NCBI RefSeq assembly: GCF_023898315.1
Contig: NC_064619.1
Span: 501,614,594-501,678,593 of the forward strand
Length of the DNA stretch: 64,000 bases
Direction of reading: 5' to 3'
From: Schistocerca nitens
Lineage: Eukaryota; Arthropoda; Insecta; Orthoptera; Acrididae
Both the position numbers and the translations under genes were made by a program. Positions 46,640-59,865 of the stretch are shown one piece after another (positions within the stretch are counted from its first letter, which is position 1; every line of letters begins with the position of its first letter). Below the pieces are notes generated by a model. It made no database searches and was not told where the DNA came from. It was given only the letters and a program-made list of their open reading frames with translations.

Positions 46640-47140
46640 TCCATTTGAAGGTCATACAGTCCAGAACCGATATGCCAACCAGGTAAATTCACCGTGAACA
46701 TTGAGGCAATTGTCCCACCAACGCACCAGGCTGAAGATACTGTTTTGTAAAGCACCTCATCCTGCTGCAGTTCTTAACTGGCTGCTGCAGGTCCTTGTCC
46801 CGACAGGAATCTTAGACCTTTTTTAAGGGACTGAAGCTTCATTTTTGCATGGAGGGAGGTGGGGTGAGGGGAGACGAGGACTATAGGATGGGTGCGTGAG
46901 TGTTCCCCACTTTAGTCTCCCAGCTGAGGCTCACATACAAGATCGACCAGCGTGTTGTGTCAGATCACGATCTTCATGGAACTTGGCACAGCATTTCACA
47001 ACGGAGTGTTTCGACAAACATGATGCCGCATACATATTCTTCAGTCTCCGATGTATGTCAACCGTTGTTTGTCGTTTGGCAGCCAAGAAAAGAAAATCAT
47101 CATTTTGGCCCAGTTTGGACGGACTTCAACGCATAATTCA
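46640..47140 (-). pseudogene. Mariner transposase fragment with internal deletion
   Basis: On the minus strand, 47130-46920 gives an N-terminal helix-turn-helix segment (FLFLAAKRQTTVDIHRRLKN, then SKHSVVKCCAKFHEDRDLTQ). Only about 100-250 bases later the C-terminal end appears (LQQDEVLYKTV, then LVRWWDNCLNVHGEF, near 46700). The catalytic core is missing. Terminal repeats were not found. Confidence 0.55.
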
Positions 47141-48238
47141 CGTTTTCGCATTTATCGCATGCACGTTGGAAACATATGAATGCCACATTAATCCCTTGCC
47201 TACATGTCGGTGCTTATATACCTGAATTGGAATTGTGCTATGTTGTATATACGCCGCAGCAAAGCCCTCAGACATAATATTTTTGAGTGCCCCCTTACAG
47301 AGTGCTACACGGCATTTTATTTTTGATGTTGGAATAGTGACAAGTTTAACCCAATCTCACCGGCCAAAATTAGGCTGGCGACCAGATTAAGACTGTTTTG
47401 TAACAACAGCAGTGCAGAAAATTGGTCCAATTCCACCCATAAACGTTACCTAGTTAATCTTCATAACAATTCTTCAAGTAAATTGTCTCGTGTGCCAAAG
47501 AGTGTGCGGATTCTGCTCACGGTTGCAAGTGAGATGTTACTCGAAACCACCTCTTCTAGGCTGAGACAAAGGAAAGTTTCAAAGAGAAGTCCAGTCAAAC
47601 AATTTCAGCTCAGAACGACATATTTACTGTTTTCTGAGCTAAGCAGGTGTGTTGCTTGTGGATTCTTTGTTCCATGGTAGCACCTTCAACTAAAAGATGT
47701 ATTGTGATACGTCAACTAAACTTCGTCTAGCACTCAAAACCGAAAGGTATAATAAGATAGTTAATGGATTTTCATTGCTTCATGGCAACTAACAACATAT
47801 GACCCAAGTAGAAGGTTCCATATAGCCCTTATCTAATGTCCACTGCCTGCCACTTTTTCATGCACTTAAACAAAATTTCTACATGGTTGGCAGTACAACA
47901 AAGATAATGTCAAAACGGTCATTCAGAAGTGGTTAGCCAATCAGGCAACTGATATTTACGAGATGGAAATTGATAAGTTGGTTGTTAGTTACTACAGCTG
48001 CCTCAATTTTGGTGGAAATTAGGTTGCAGAGCAGTTAAAGGTACAGGCTTTGATGAAGAGCAGTTTGGCATTTTTACACATAATATAAAAACTGTAACTA
48101 CTTAAAGACAACTCATGATTTAAAAAAAAAATTAAACACAATACATTGCGAGTAGGTGCTGCTTTCACATCAGCCTTCCTCTATTGCAACAAGACTTGTG
48201 CATAATCGAACTGTCCAGAATAACAGTTTCGTGCCAGA
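47141..48238. other. No recognised gene
   Basis: AT-rich spacer. No element ends or domains recognised. Confidence 0.5.
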
Positions 48239-48295
48239 ATGAGAGCCTGCGAATATGTGCAGTTCTTATATGAAGGATGTTGCTGTGGCGGGCGG

Positions 48296-48385
48296 ATGTC
48301 TCGGCTTGTGGCTCTCATGCACATCATGTTGTTATGTGGCTGGCAACTGGCAGACAGGCAGGCCTCGAGGCTGGCTGGGTGGCAG
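48296..48385 (+). CDS. Candidate first coding exon of a secreted protein (weak)
   Basis: From ATG at 48296 the frame reads MSRLVALMHIMLLCGWQLAD plus ten more residues, then meets a textbook splice donor CAG/GTAAGT at 48386 in phase 0. The first 20 residues have the hydrophobic core of a signal peptide. The surrounding 48240-49110 is a G+C-rich island in an AT-rich area, as promoters and first exons often are. No known family is recognised, and both the frame and the donor could be chance. Confidence 0.3.
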
Positions 48386-48865
48386 GTAAGTACATTGACC
48401 GTGTTCGCCTTGCTGTGGGTGGCTGGTGGACGGGTGGCCCGGGCAGCCCAGATTACCCTGTACCGTCTGCCGTCTGGGCGACACGTGGTGCGGCCACCCC
48501 CAGCTACGGCACCATTCCACCTGGCTGCACCCGTCATAACGAGATGACTGCAGTGGCCTTTGTTGATGGCGGCGTGGGGTGGCAGGCACACCCCACTCCG
48601 CTATCATAGTCCCAACCCCTACCCTCGTTCTTCTATGATGATGATGAGCCTCAGAAGCCAGGAAGCCTTGGGGTGGCCTATAGCATAGCAGCAGGAAGCA
48701 TTAGGATCTGCAGCAGTGGCAGTGCCAGCAGACATGCACAGCAGGTAATGAATAAGTGTAGCTAGCAAAGGTTTGGTAGGGGGGTGGGGGTGGGGTGGCA
48801 GAACCCACTTGGCATCACCGCTGCCGGCAATCCATCGTGCGCATGTGCATGTGGAGCCAGGGGCA

Positions 48866-48890
48866 CGCGACAATGCACTGCACTGCACTG
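48866..48890. repeat. Short CACTG tandem repeat
   Basis: Four to five copies of the pentamer CACTG in the G+C-rich island 48240-49110. Confidence 0.8.
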
Positions 48891-49109
48891 CACTACAAAA
48901 ATACTGGAGTGAGCGCGGTCAGTACCACCACTGCCGCAGTGCAGCCGTGCACTCGAAGCCAAAGAAAAATCCCGCTGTGCATGCAAAAGGCACCCACGGC
49001 ACGTCAAGGAGACAGGGGCTTTTCCAATCGGTGTCTCGCAACATAAGGGCTTGGTGGCTGCACTCTAGTCAGTTATACCAACTTTGCCCCCAGTCGCTGT
49101 GACAGTACG

Positions 49110-49700
49110 ACGTGGCTCACATCTTTTCTTTCCTGTGGCTGCTTTTGCTCAGGTAATGAGGCACTCCCGGAGTCATCCTCGCTGCTACACGACTTATTTT
49201 GCATGAGATCCTGAGTTTGCGATCATGGAGAACTGTTTATTGTATCTCATTTCTCAAATTCGTGGTCTTCTCTAACACGTCATTCATTCACAGCGTGTTA
49301 TAGTACACTGATTGGTCTGAGATGGGTGTGAAGGCCTTCTTGCACAATGGGTATTTATTTATCTAATGTGAAAAAGAGAAACAAAATCCGATACATAACA
49401 TCACTAGCTACAAATGACATCATTAGAAGTTATAATGATCACACTTTAGAGCATTAAGCTAGGCAGACCATATTGTCCTCGGACGGTCCACACTCTGACA
49501 AAGTGGGCTTATAACTCATGATGATTAGACATGAAGCATTTGCATAGATAAGGGTGCCAAAGTTTGAACAATTACAAGTTCAATATTTCACATGAACATA
49601 TTGCCAATTTATAGAGGGTGCACTGAAGATAGCATACAAATGATGTAAAACAAATAAAAATATGTCGAAATTTACAGGGCTAATTAAATTTTGGATATTT
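49110..49700. other. No recognised gene
   Basis: AT-rich spacer leading into a compound microsatellite. Confidence 0.5.
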
Positions 49701-49705
49701 TCTTT

Positions 49706-51830
<2,125 letters not shown>

Positions 51831-51835
51831 CTCTC

Positions 51836-53300
51836 TTCTTTTATATATAAAAAGGCAATGTCCCGACTAACTAACTCACTGACTCATCATCGTCCAGCGC
51901 AAACCACTGAGGGAAAAACTTGACATTTGCAGAGGGTATTGATCATATACTGTAGGCGTAGTTTAACAAGGAATTTTTCGATATTCCATTCCTAAGTGGG
52001 TGAAATAAGGGATGAAAGGGTTTGTAAAAATATGTTCTTAAGGCAATTTTGAAACTGGAACAACGAAAATTGGTATTTGCTTTCCTTGTCAGAAATGAAA
52101 AAGATACATATTTCGGCATTTTTGGAAATTAAACCTGGAAGGGATGAAATAGGGGATGAAAGAGTTTTTTGAAAATAAATCATCGTTAAAGAACAACTAA
52201 GGTATGTTTAAAGCTACATCAATGCTAATTTGTATTTGACTTTGTGGTTTCAGTATTTTAGGAAATTCAACCCAAGGAGGGTGAGACAGGGATTCAAATT
52301 TTATGGACACATTTCATTTCTGAAGCTAAATCTATGAAATTTTGTATTTGGCTTTTTAGAAATTAAAAGGAAATACACATTTCATTCTTTTTGGAAATTC
52401 AAACCCTAAGGGGCGGAGGATGAAATTGGGCATGAAACAATGTATGAAAGTATTTAATTGTGAAAGCAATTTTAAAGCTAAATCTTTCGAAACTGGTATT
52501 TGGTTTCTCAGAAGTGAAAAAATACGTTTTTCGGTCTTTTTGAAAGTTCAACCCCGAAGGACGTGAAATAGGGCCAGACTGATACACTGGTTCATCATCG
52601 TCCAGCTAAAAATGCCGAGGATAGAAACTTTAAACTTGGAAAGGGTGTTCATGTTACACTGTAGGCTACTGAAGAATTTTTAAAGCTACACTTATGAAAA
52701 TTAGTATTTGAATTCTCGGTTAGAAATAACGAAAATACATGTTTCAGTTTCAATGTTTTTGGAAACACCTCCCTAAGGGAGTGAAATAGCTGATGAAAAG
52801 TTTTATATATATAAAATAAGGATTTCACAGTTTTTGAAAATTCAACCCATGAGCAGGTAAAATAGCGAATGAATATTTTTAAGAAAATATTTCATTGTAT
52901 TAAAAACATTTGAAGCTAAATCTCTGCAAATTAATTGTTAATTTGTAATTATCTCACAAGAAAAAAAGGTCAGTTGTTATCCAGCTGTCTGTCTGTCGCT
53001 TGGTTAGGAGCCCTTTTTCTAATGTACAGTTAAATAAAATCAAGTTGAAATTTACTTGTCACATACTAAGGTCTGTGGTCTCTTGGCAGTGTAAAAACAT
53101 TCAGCGCCTAAGTTGTTCCAATCAAAAGAGACTGCCATTTGTATCACATAGTTTGATGCTCGCAAACTGTCTCATCATCAAAGCATATAGCCTAGTGTAC
53201 TTCCCGTTGACCTAGAATCATGAAATTTGGAAGAACTGAGGTTTCGCAGTAGAAGTACAGAAAAAAAGAAAAATCAGAAAATTTTTAATGTATAACTATA
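51836..53300 (+). repeat. Diverged tandem repeat array, units roughly 150-200 bp
   Basis: A block beginning TATATATAAAAAGGCAATGT and CTAACTAACTCACTGACTCA is followed by at least five related units. Each has GGAAATTCAACCC-like, GGRTGAAATAGGG-like and TTAAAGCTAAATCT-like words in the same order (for example near 51985, 52130, 52270, 52405, 52550, 52755 and 52845). The opening words recur near 52582 (CATCATCGTCCAGC), suggesting a second copy of the whole. The family is not identified; it may be a dispersed transposon with internal repeats. Confidence 0.65.
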
Positions 53301-53462
53301 TGACGCCACAAAATATTTCTTTTCCATTTGTTACACAAATTCAAAATTAAAGCATTCTCTAAAGTCATGGAATTCCCCTGACCCATACCTTGCCACTATT
53401 AATGTCAGAAACAGAAAAAAGTCGTCGACATTCTCTATTCCTGGGGTGGGTGAACCGGCTGC

Positions 53463-53466
<4 letters not shown>

Positions 53467-53507
<41 letters not shown>
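53467..53507. repeat. (TC)n microsatellite
   Basis: About 20 TC units. Confidence 0.95.
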
Positions 53508-53515
<8 letters not shown>

Positions 53516-53519
53516 ATCA

Positions 53520-54685
53520 AACCATCCATCCATCTGAAGCGCGAGTCCTCCTCGCACCTGTCAAGCTTTTTTCTATATCTATCGATTATTAACTCATAAA
53601 AGAAAAGTTAAGTCTCTTGTAAACAACTACCGCGAACTTCATTTTGGGTGTTCATTGGAATAATTTGCAAAACAAATCAGCTACTGTAAAATTCTCTTTA
53701 CGCTCTAAAGCCTATTCATGACAATGAATAACTACTGCTGCATTGACTCTTGAGAACATGACAGTGAATGAAGGTGAATACAGTAATCAACACACACAAG
53801 ACAGAGAGGGGAGTATGCATGCTGCCTCAAGTATCTCAATGCCGTAGCTGTTTGCAGAGGCAGACATAATTGTTGGAAAAAAATATCCTATTGGGAATTA
53901 ACTACTGCCTGTTAACTGCACTAGAAAATGAAAAAAAGGAGGAAGGATCGACTCATTTATGTGGGAGATGTTTCGACCTTAGACCAGAAACAGTAGTGGC
54001 AACTTAAAAGGTTGGCAGTCAGTGCTAAGGACTTCTCCAGAAAAATGTATGACCTAAATTTAGAAAGATTATTGCAGTAAGAACTTGTATTCCCTCTGCA
54101 GGTTTATCAAGACTTATATTTCTTCAGAATGACCTGTGATTATTTCATTTCAACTTTAAAACTTGTGAACATAACTGAAATTATCGTTAATCCATAGCAA
54201 AAAAAGAACACCTGGCTTTTAATGTCACTTCCCACTCGGATTAGACGTTACATGTATTGAACATTATTAAACACTTTTGGATTTACTTGTTCTCTAAGTT
54301 GCTATTAATATGTTGCTACGAGTGTCAATATATGTTGTTTTGTGAATAAGGCTTTCATACTGCAGACGATAAGATGGAATACTTTTCATATAGATGAACA
54401 TACTACACAATATAAGAATTTTTAATTGAATGTTCGATATGTTAGCTATGTTTCTTGTACAGCAGTGTATGACCTAAAGTGCAGTAGTGTAAACAGTGTA
54501 TACTTTTTCAGTGCAAACTCGACGAATGGGTTCTTTTAAATGCCAAACATAATAATGAGTATGTCTAATAACCAAGAGTCTCAAGTAGCGATGTGAGATA
54601 GACAGATGTGAAATTATCAAATTTTGCAACCTCACAATGTCCTCTAAGCCGCCTGAGAAAGATTTAGTCCCCGTGTGCGTGTCAA
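53520..54685. other. No recognised gene
   Basis: AT-rich spacer with no element ends or domains recognised. Confidence 0.5.
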
Positions 54686-54689
54686 GAAC

Positions 54690-54880
54690 ACGGGTAAGGT
54701 GCAGCGGCGTAGCTGCGTGGCAGCGCGGCGATAAACGCGATCTGCAGCGATCGAGCCGGCAGCGCGGCGCGAAACGCTGCACTGCCGCGGCATTGTGGTT
54801 AGCCTAATTTCATACCACTTGCTACAAAAATCAGGGGTGCCGCGGCGGCTGCGGCGCTGTTTGTGCCTCGTCATTGTCGC
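54690..54880. other. Small CpG-rich island
   Basis: About 190 bases dense in CG and GCGG words lie in an AT-rich neighbourhood, 40 bases before a mariner insertion. A short minus-strand frame crosses it (MTRHKQRRSRRGTPD...). It could be a promoter, first exon or unknown repeat. Confidence 0.4.
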
Positions 54881-54923
54881 GAACGTCTAATCCAAATAAG
54901 TCCATTTGATGGTTTAAACTATA

Positions 54924-56235
54924 CGAGGTTTGTCCGGAAAATATGTATAAAAGTTGAATAATGTCTTTATGTTACAAGCTGCAGTCACCGCCACGTGGGA
55001 CTACTGCTGTAACCAATCCCATCAACGCTCAGTTCGAGCCAGAGCACTCTGCGTGAATGTGGGAGTGTGCGGCAGCTTGTTGACAGTTACCCTTTTTCAC
55101 CTGCCGTCGGCATGGAGCTCTCTCTGACTGAGGAACAGCGCGTCAACATCAAGTTTCTTGCAAAGCTAGGCAAGAGTGGCCGTGAGATTTTTGAGTGTTT
55201 GAAACAGGTTTACGGAGACAATTCTCTGAAGGAACCAACCGTGAACAAGTGGTTAAAAAGGTTCCGGCATGGCCGAGAAGCGAACGATGACCCTCGCCCA
55301 GGACGCCCGTCGACATAAGTTCCGATGCAAATGTTGAACGAATTTGGGCTTGTGTTCTTAAAGACTATAGATTGATAGTCAGAATGATTGCTGACGAGCT
55401 GTCAATCCCCCAAACAATCGTTCACGAAATCCTGACACAAAAACTTGAAATGAAGAAATTGTGTGCGAAAATCGTACCGAAGCTCTTGACGCCAGAACAG
55501 AAAGCAAAGAGGGTTGAGTGCTGTGAGGATTGGTTGGAAGCAGAGGAACGAGGGGACTTTCTCAACCGAGTCATCACTGGAGACGAGTCCTGGTTTTACG
55601 AATTCGATGTGGAGCTCAAATCTCAAAGCAAGGAATGGAAACTAGCAGGAGAACCGAGAACAAAAAAGTCGCGAAAATCAAGGTCCAATGTGAAGACAAT
55701 GTTGATTGTTTTCTTTGACTCTAGGGGCATTGTTCACAAGGAATTTGTCCCTCCCGGCCAGAGAGTGAACGGAAATTTTTATGTTGAAGTTCTGATACGT
55801 CTCAGAGCTCGTGTGGCCAGAGTTCGACCGGAGTTGGCAAAAGGGGGCAGGTGGATCCTTCATCACAACAATGCGCCCGCTCACACGTCGCTCGTTTTGC
55901 GCGAGTTTTTGGCCCGAAGCTCAATCACCGTGACAGACCACCCGCCTTATTCACCCGATTTAGCCCCGTGTGACTTCATGTTCCCGAAATGCAAAATGGT
56001 GCTTCGGGGGCGGCACTTGGGAGATGTGGAAGCCATCAAGACGGAAACGACACGGCAAATGAACAACATCACAACTGAAGACTTTCAGTAAAGTTATCAA
56101 CAGTGGAAACGGCGTTGGCAGAAGTGTATCGCGTATGAGGGCGGGTACTTTGAAGGAGACCCTATTGTAATACCTGAATAACTGTAAAATAAAGTTATTA
56201 TTCAACTTTTATACGTATTTTCCGGGCAAACCTCG
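54924..56235 (+). mobile_element. Mariner element (D34D type), full length but dead
   Basis: It is 1312 bp between TA duplications (54922-54923, 56236-56237). Inverted repeats: the left CGAGGTTTGTCCGGAAAATA and the right in reverse complement CGAGGTTTGCCCGGAAAATA, continuing to about 30 bases with a single mismatch in the first 20. The close match of the ends says the insertion is fairly recent, although the transposase is broken. Confidence 0.92.
55112..56182 (+). pseudogene. Mariner transposase with frameshift, stop and lost catalytic Asp
   Basis: The frame starts MELSLTEEQRVNIKFLAKLG with the N-terminal HTH (WLKRFRHGREANDDPRPGRP). It shifts between about 55312 and 55372, then continues IVRMIADELSIPQTIVHEIL, GDESWFYEFD (first Asp kept), WILHHNNAPAHTSL where the family has HHDNAPAH so the second catalytic Asp is Asn, and HPPYSPDLAPCDFMFPK (third Asp kept). 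A TAA at 56089-56091 cuts off the final QQWKRRWQKCIAYEGGYFEG. Typical length is about 345 residues. Confidence 0.92.
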
Positions 56236-56484
56236 TACCTACACTTGAAAATGACTGCACAGTCAAAACTGTGCCGTAGTAAAAAGTACTACATAAAAGG
56301 ATATTCTATTGCAAGTAATGACACGCAGTGTGGCAGATTATCGCCATTCTGAAAATTTGTTTTGGCCGAGGACCCCGTTGGAACTAAGATGTTGCAGAAA
56401 TCCGGAAGATAGCCCAGTGTGCGTGCTGTTGGTTCCTGCGCCTCCTGTATTCTGTGTGACTGCAGTGTGCCTGCTGTGTTGCAG

Positions 56485-56760
56485 ATCCCGCTGTCCAAGC
56501 AGCGCGGCACCGCTGGCCTGGGCAGCGACGCTCCGCCCCCGCCGCCTTCTGGAGACGCCGCCGCCGCGCGCCATTCCCAGCGCTGGAAGAAGGCGAAGCA
56601 GGCAGAATCAACTGCCGCCATCGCCCGCGGAACAGACGTGACGGGTTTGAAAAATGGTTCTGCACATCTCACTCTCACGCCTCGTGAGATGCAGTATCTT
56701 TCAACTTCCCGTCTAATTGCATTTTTAGTTTGTTTTAACGTCGTTGTGTGCACTGATTAA
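56485..56760 (+). CDS. Candidate host exon, G+C-rich (weak)
   Basis: After a good acceptor (CTGCTGTGTTGCAG) a phase 0 frame reads IPLSKQRGTAGLGSDA, a Pro run, SGDAAAARHSQRWKKAKQ and on to a TAA at 56758. The first 150 bases are rich in G and C at third positions; after about 56640 the sequence becomes AT-rich, so the true exon may end earlier. There is no family match. It is in phase with the candidate first exon at 48296-48385, which is suggestive only. Confidence 0.25.
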   Translation: MPLSKQRGTAGLGSDAPPPPPSGDAAAARHSQRWKKAKQAESTAAIARGTDVTGLKNGSAHLTLTPREMQYLSTSRLIAFLVCFNVVVCTD

Positions 56761-56769
56761 GATTTTTTC

Positions 56770-58615
56770 ACACCACTGTAGCGATGAAAATGAGCCCACT
56801 ATATTCACGCTTTCTTGAAAGATGATTCCACACAACAGGAGAAATACAGCACAGAGTGAATTTTGTCGAACGTCCCACCCCCTCTTGTCTTTGAAGAAGG
56901 AGCAGTTTTCACCCAGAGTCAGGACAGACTTGTGGGGAAGTAATGGAGTTTATAAATTCTGGTAACGTTACGCGAAGGGGAATAACAAATAGATCGCATT
57001 CAAGAAGAGAGTGGCGGCTTAAGACTGTAGAATTTACTGTGCGAGTAACTAATCAATTAGCCTGGAATCAACTGGCGACGTATAACTAGATTCTGATTGG
57101 AAAGAATACATAATTAATCACAGTCAACGCGTTCGCCCGGAAAACTATTTTGTTCTTTCTTTAAGACGTTTGATGCTGCAAAATCTGGCACGATAGAACG
57201 TGGAATGTTGGAAAATATAACACTGATGATGGTGTACCTGATTCAAGGACCCACTTCACAATAAATAAAATGATATTCAGATTGTTATTGCAAATTCGTT
57301 AACTTTGAAGATACATATAATAAGTGATTTCCTGTGAATATCGTGTTCTTTTATTTTCTGTTTTTCTTTCTTTCGACAAGTATGTGATCCCTTGATAAAC
57401 AGAAATGTCCTGTTTGATAGCGGATACAACTTTTCCATCTTTTTTTTCGAAAACACGGAAAACTGATTATTTATTCTTTACCCATGGACTCCAGCTGAAA
57501 ATCCAGCTGAGAGTATTGGATGTGTCATACAATAGGCTATTAACATCAAACTTTATTTCATTATATATAAATGAAACAAATAATTAATTACTATTTGTTC
57601 CCTATACCCACTGGCGAGGGCCATCCTCGAGTACCACAGCGCTTGATGGGTCACTGTGAAGAGTCAGACTGCAGAATGTGTGTGGCATTTGGTGCATGTG
57701 GCACTGGTGATTGTACGTCGAGGTAATTGTTCCTGGCGAGGCGAGACATTCTTCAGTCAAATTTCCCCACTTCCCAACAGTTACTTCTCGGAAACATTTG
57801 TAAAGTAATCTGAGAGGTGACTACTGTAGAGATGTTCGCTCAGAACTACTTTAGCAACACATCTTCGAAACGCTATAGATCGTTAGAAATCTAAAGCAAG
57901 CCCATTTTCTGTCTGCTGGCTACACAAAACCTACCAGGTTTGTCGCTATTATAGTAACGTTGATAATCTGTCGTCAAGCTACGTGAAGCGGGAATAAAAT
58001 GATTACGACCGTTAAGTGTGATTACAAGCACTATCACTAGGGTAGTGACATTCCAACGTGTGTATTGGTCAAGAAATGAACTGTTCGAACATCATGTTTG
58101 ACAAACGACGCTTTTTATTAGTTCTCTGGGTGAAAGGCATGCTGACACTCAAGTTACTGTTTAACGTGCCATCCTGAACGAATTCATTAGGGAAGAAGCA
58201 GTAGGTTTGTTTTGGAGGGGATGGGGCCGGAATCGGTTGTGGCTTGTTAAACCAACTACCCTGGTGTTCACCTCATATGATATAGGAATTGGACCGGGCT
58301 CATGCTGAATACATGTCCATTGTTTTCGTCAATAGTTTTACCTCTATTAGTATCTTTAAGAAAAAAGGATATGGCCTTTAGTGACATACTCTAAATTAGG
58401 CACTTCTTTTGTGTGGAAAACTGCTTTCAGATGCAGATGCACTTCTTTTACAAACTGCAGGGGCTACGTTAATACGTATTTACGTAGCGCTAGTTTGGTA
58501 GCAGAATAAAAGTGTGTTGCGAACGAACAAAAAACGGCTCAACTGTGAAAAATAATTTCCAATAGAAGCCCGCAAAATTACTTTTAGATGAATGGAAATT
58601 AGTAATTTGTGTATT
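56770..58615. other. No recognised gene
   Basis: AT-rich spacer. No domains, element ends or RNA genes recognised. Confidence 0.5.
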
Positions 58616-58622
58616 TGACTGA

Positions 58623-58814
58623 GCCGGCCGGTGTGACCGAGCGGTTCCAGGCGCTTCAGTCTGGAACTGCGCGACCGCTACGGTCGCAGGTTCGAATCCT
58701 GCCCTGGGCATGGATGTGTGTAATGTCCTTTAGGTTTAAGTAGTTCTAAGTTCTAGGGGCCCGATGACCTCAGATGTTAAGTCCCACACTGCTCAGAGCC
58801 ATTTGAACCATTTC
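58623..58814 (+). mobile_element. tRNA-derived SINE (type 2)
   Basis: The class II tRNA-like head has A-box GTGACCGAGCGGTTCC and B-box AGGTTCGAATCCTGCC, followed by the body CTTTAGGTTTAAGTAGTTC and the end AGAGCCATTTGAACCATT. It is nearly the same as the copy at 59183. I could not find clear target duplications. Confidence 0.88.
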
Positions 58815-58921
58815 TGTAGTGTGAATGGAATCTTAAGTTATAGGGTGAAAACGTGGGGACAATAGTGAGAAGAAAGGCGGCTGCATCAAGATTAGAAATG
58901 CAGGACTGCTGCAGATACAGG

Positions 58922-58959
58922 AAATTTGGTCCGTTTAGAGAAATTTGGTCCGTTTAGAG
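58922..58959. repeat. 19-bp direct tandem duplication
   Basis: AAATTTGGTCCGTTTAGAG occurs twice without a gap. Confidence 0.9.
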
Positions 58960-59182
58960 AAATGTATTGAAGTTTTGCACCAAACTGTAAGCGACAGGGC
59001 CGTTATTTTATATAGCAACCAAAGATACGCCTCTCCTTAATCTAAATACGATAAATGCAAAAAATGAATGATTATTCCATTGCGACACCATCTCATTTGT
59101 CACTGTAGCATCATATAGCATTATACAGCTATAACACCACATAGGCTGAAGGCACAGATCATGTTTTCGCGATAAAATAAAA

Positions 59183-59378
59183 GCCGGCCGTTGTGGCCGA
59201 GCGGTTCTAGGCGCTTCAGTCTGGAACCACGCGACCGCTACGGTCGCAGGTTCGAATCCTGCCTTGGGTATGGATGTTTGTAATGTCCTTTAGGTTTAAG
59301 TAGTTCTAAGTTCTAGGGGACTGATGACCTTAGATGTTAAGTCCCATAGTGCTCAGAGCCATTTGAACAATTTTTTTT
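59183..59378 (+). mobile_element. tRNA-derived SINE (type 2) with perfect target duplication
   Basis: GATAAAATAAAA occurs at 59171-59182 and 59379-59390. Head: GTGGCCGAGCGGTTCTAG (A-box) and AGGTTCGAATCCTGCC (B-box). The perfect 12-bp duplication marks a recent insertion. The stretch 59391-59857 shows nothing recognisable. Confidence 0.93.
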
Positions 59379-59865
59379 GATAAAATAAAACTAAGTTCGT
59401 GTTTAAATGTTAAAACACTGTCAGTGAAAAACTAAGCGTTTTAACATGTCTAGTACAACAGTGGACGACAACTTTATTGGAAACAAGACAAGATATCAAC
59501 ACGAAAAACTGACTGGGCTAAGTGAGACGCAATAATAAACGAAAATCGCTGTGTAGATAAAAACAAATGGACTGTGTCATGCAGAAGGCAGAAATTCTCT
59601 CAAATATTCTTTGCAAGCAGGGAATATAAGAAGAGATACAGCATGCAAAATATGAAGGCTTCTCCAGTTTACACAAACTTTCTGCATGAGAGATCATCAT
59701 TTGTATATTTCTTTCCCAAACTCTGCACTCACCTCGGAGGTTTTGCTGTGATATCTTGCTGCCACCGAATCAGCCAAAAGATGACGGTGTTCTGTGGAGC
59801 CGCAGCGCGTTATATAGCGCTGGTAGTTCCTCATCCATGTCGCCATCGGCCACAGAATTTTCGAT

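Noticed and set aside
48181-48888. Several overlapping long frames on both strands in the G+C-rich island
   Set aside because: G+C-rich DNA gives few stops in all frames; only the frame with a signal-peptide shape and splice donor was kept, at low confidence.
56289-56753. Minus-strand 154-codon frame with a Gly run
   Set aside because: No splice signals or domain; the plus-strand reading has a good acceptor and is a marginally better candidate.
58623-59378. Possible functional tRNA genes
   Set aside because: The tRNA-like heads are joined to SINE bodies with tails and, at 59183, target duplications; the stems do not fold as complete tRNAs by eye.
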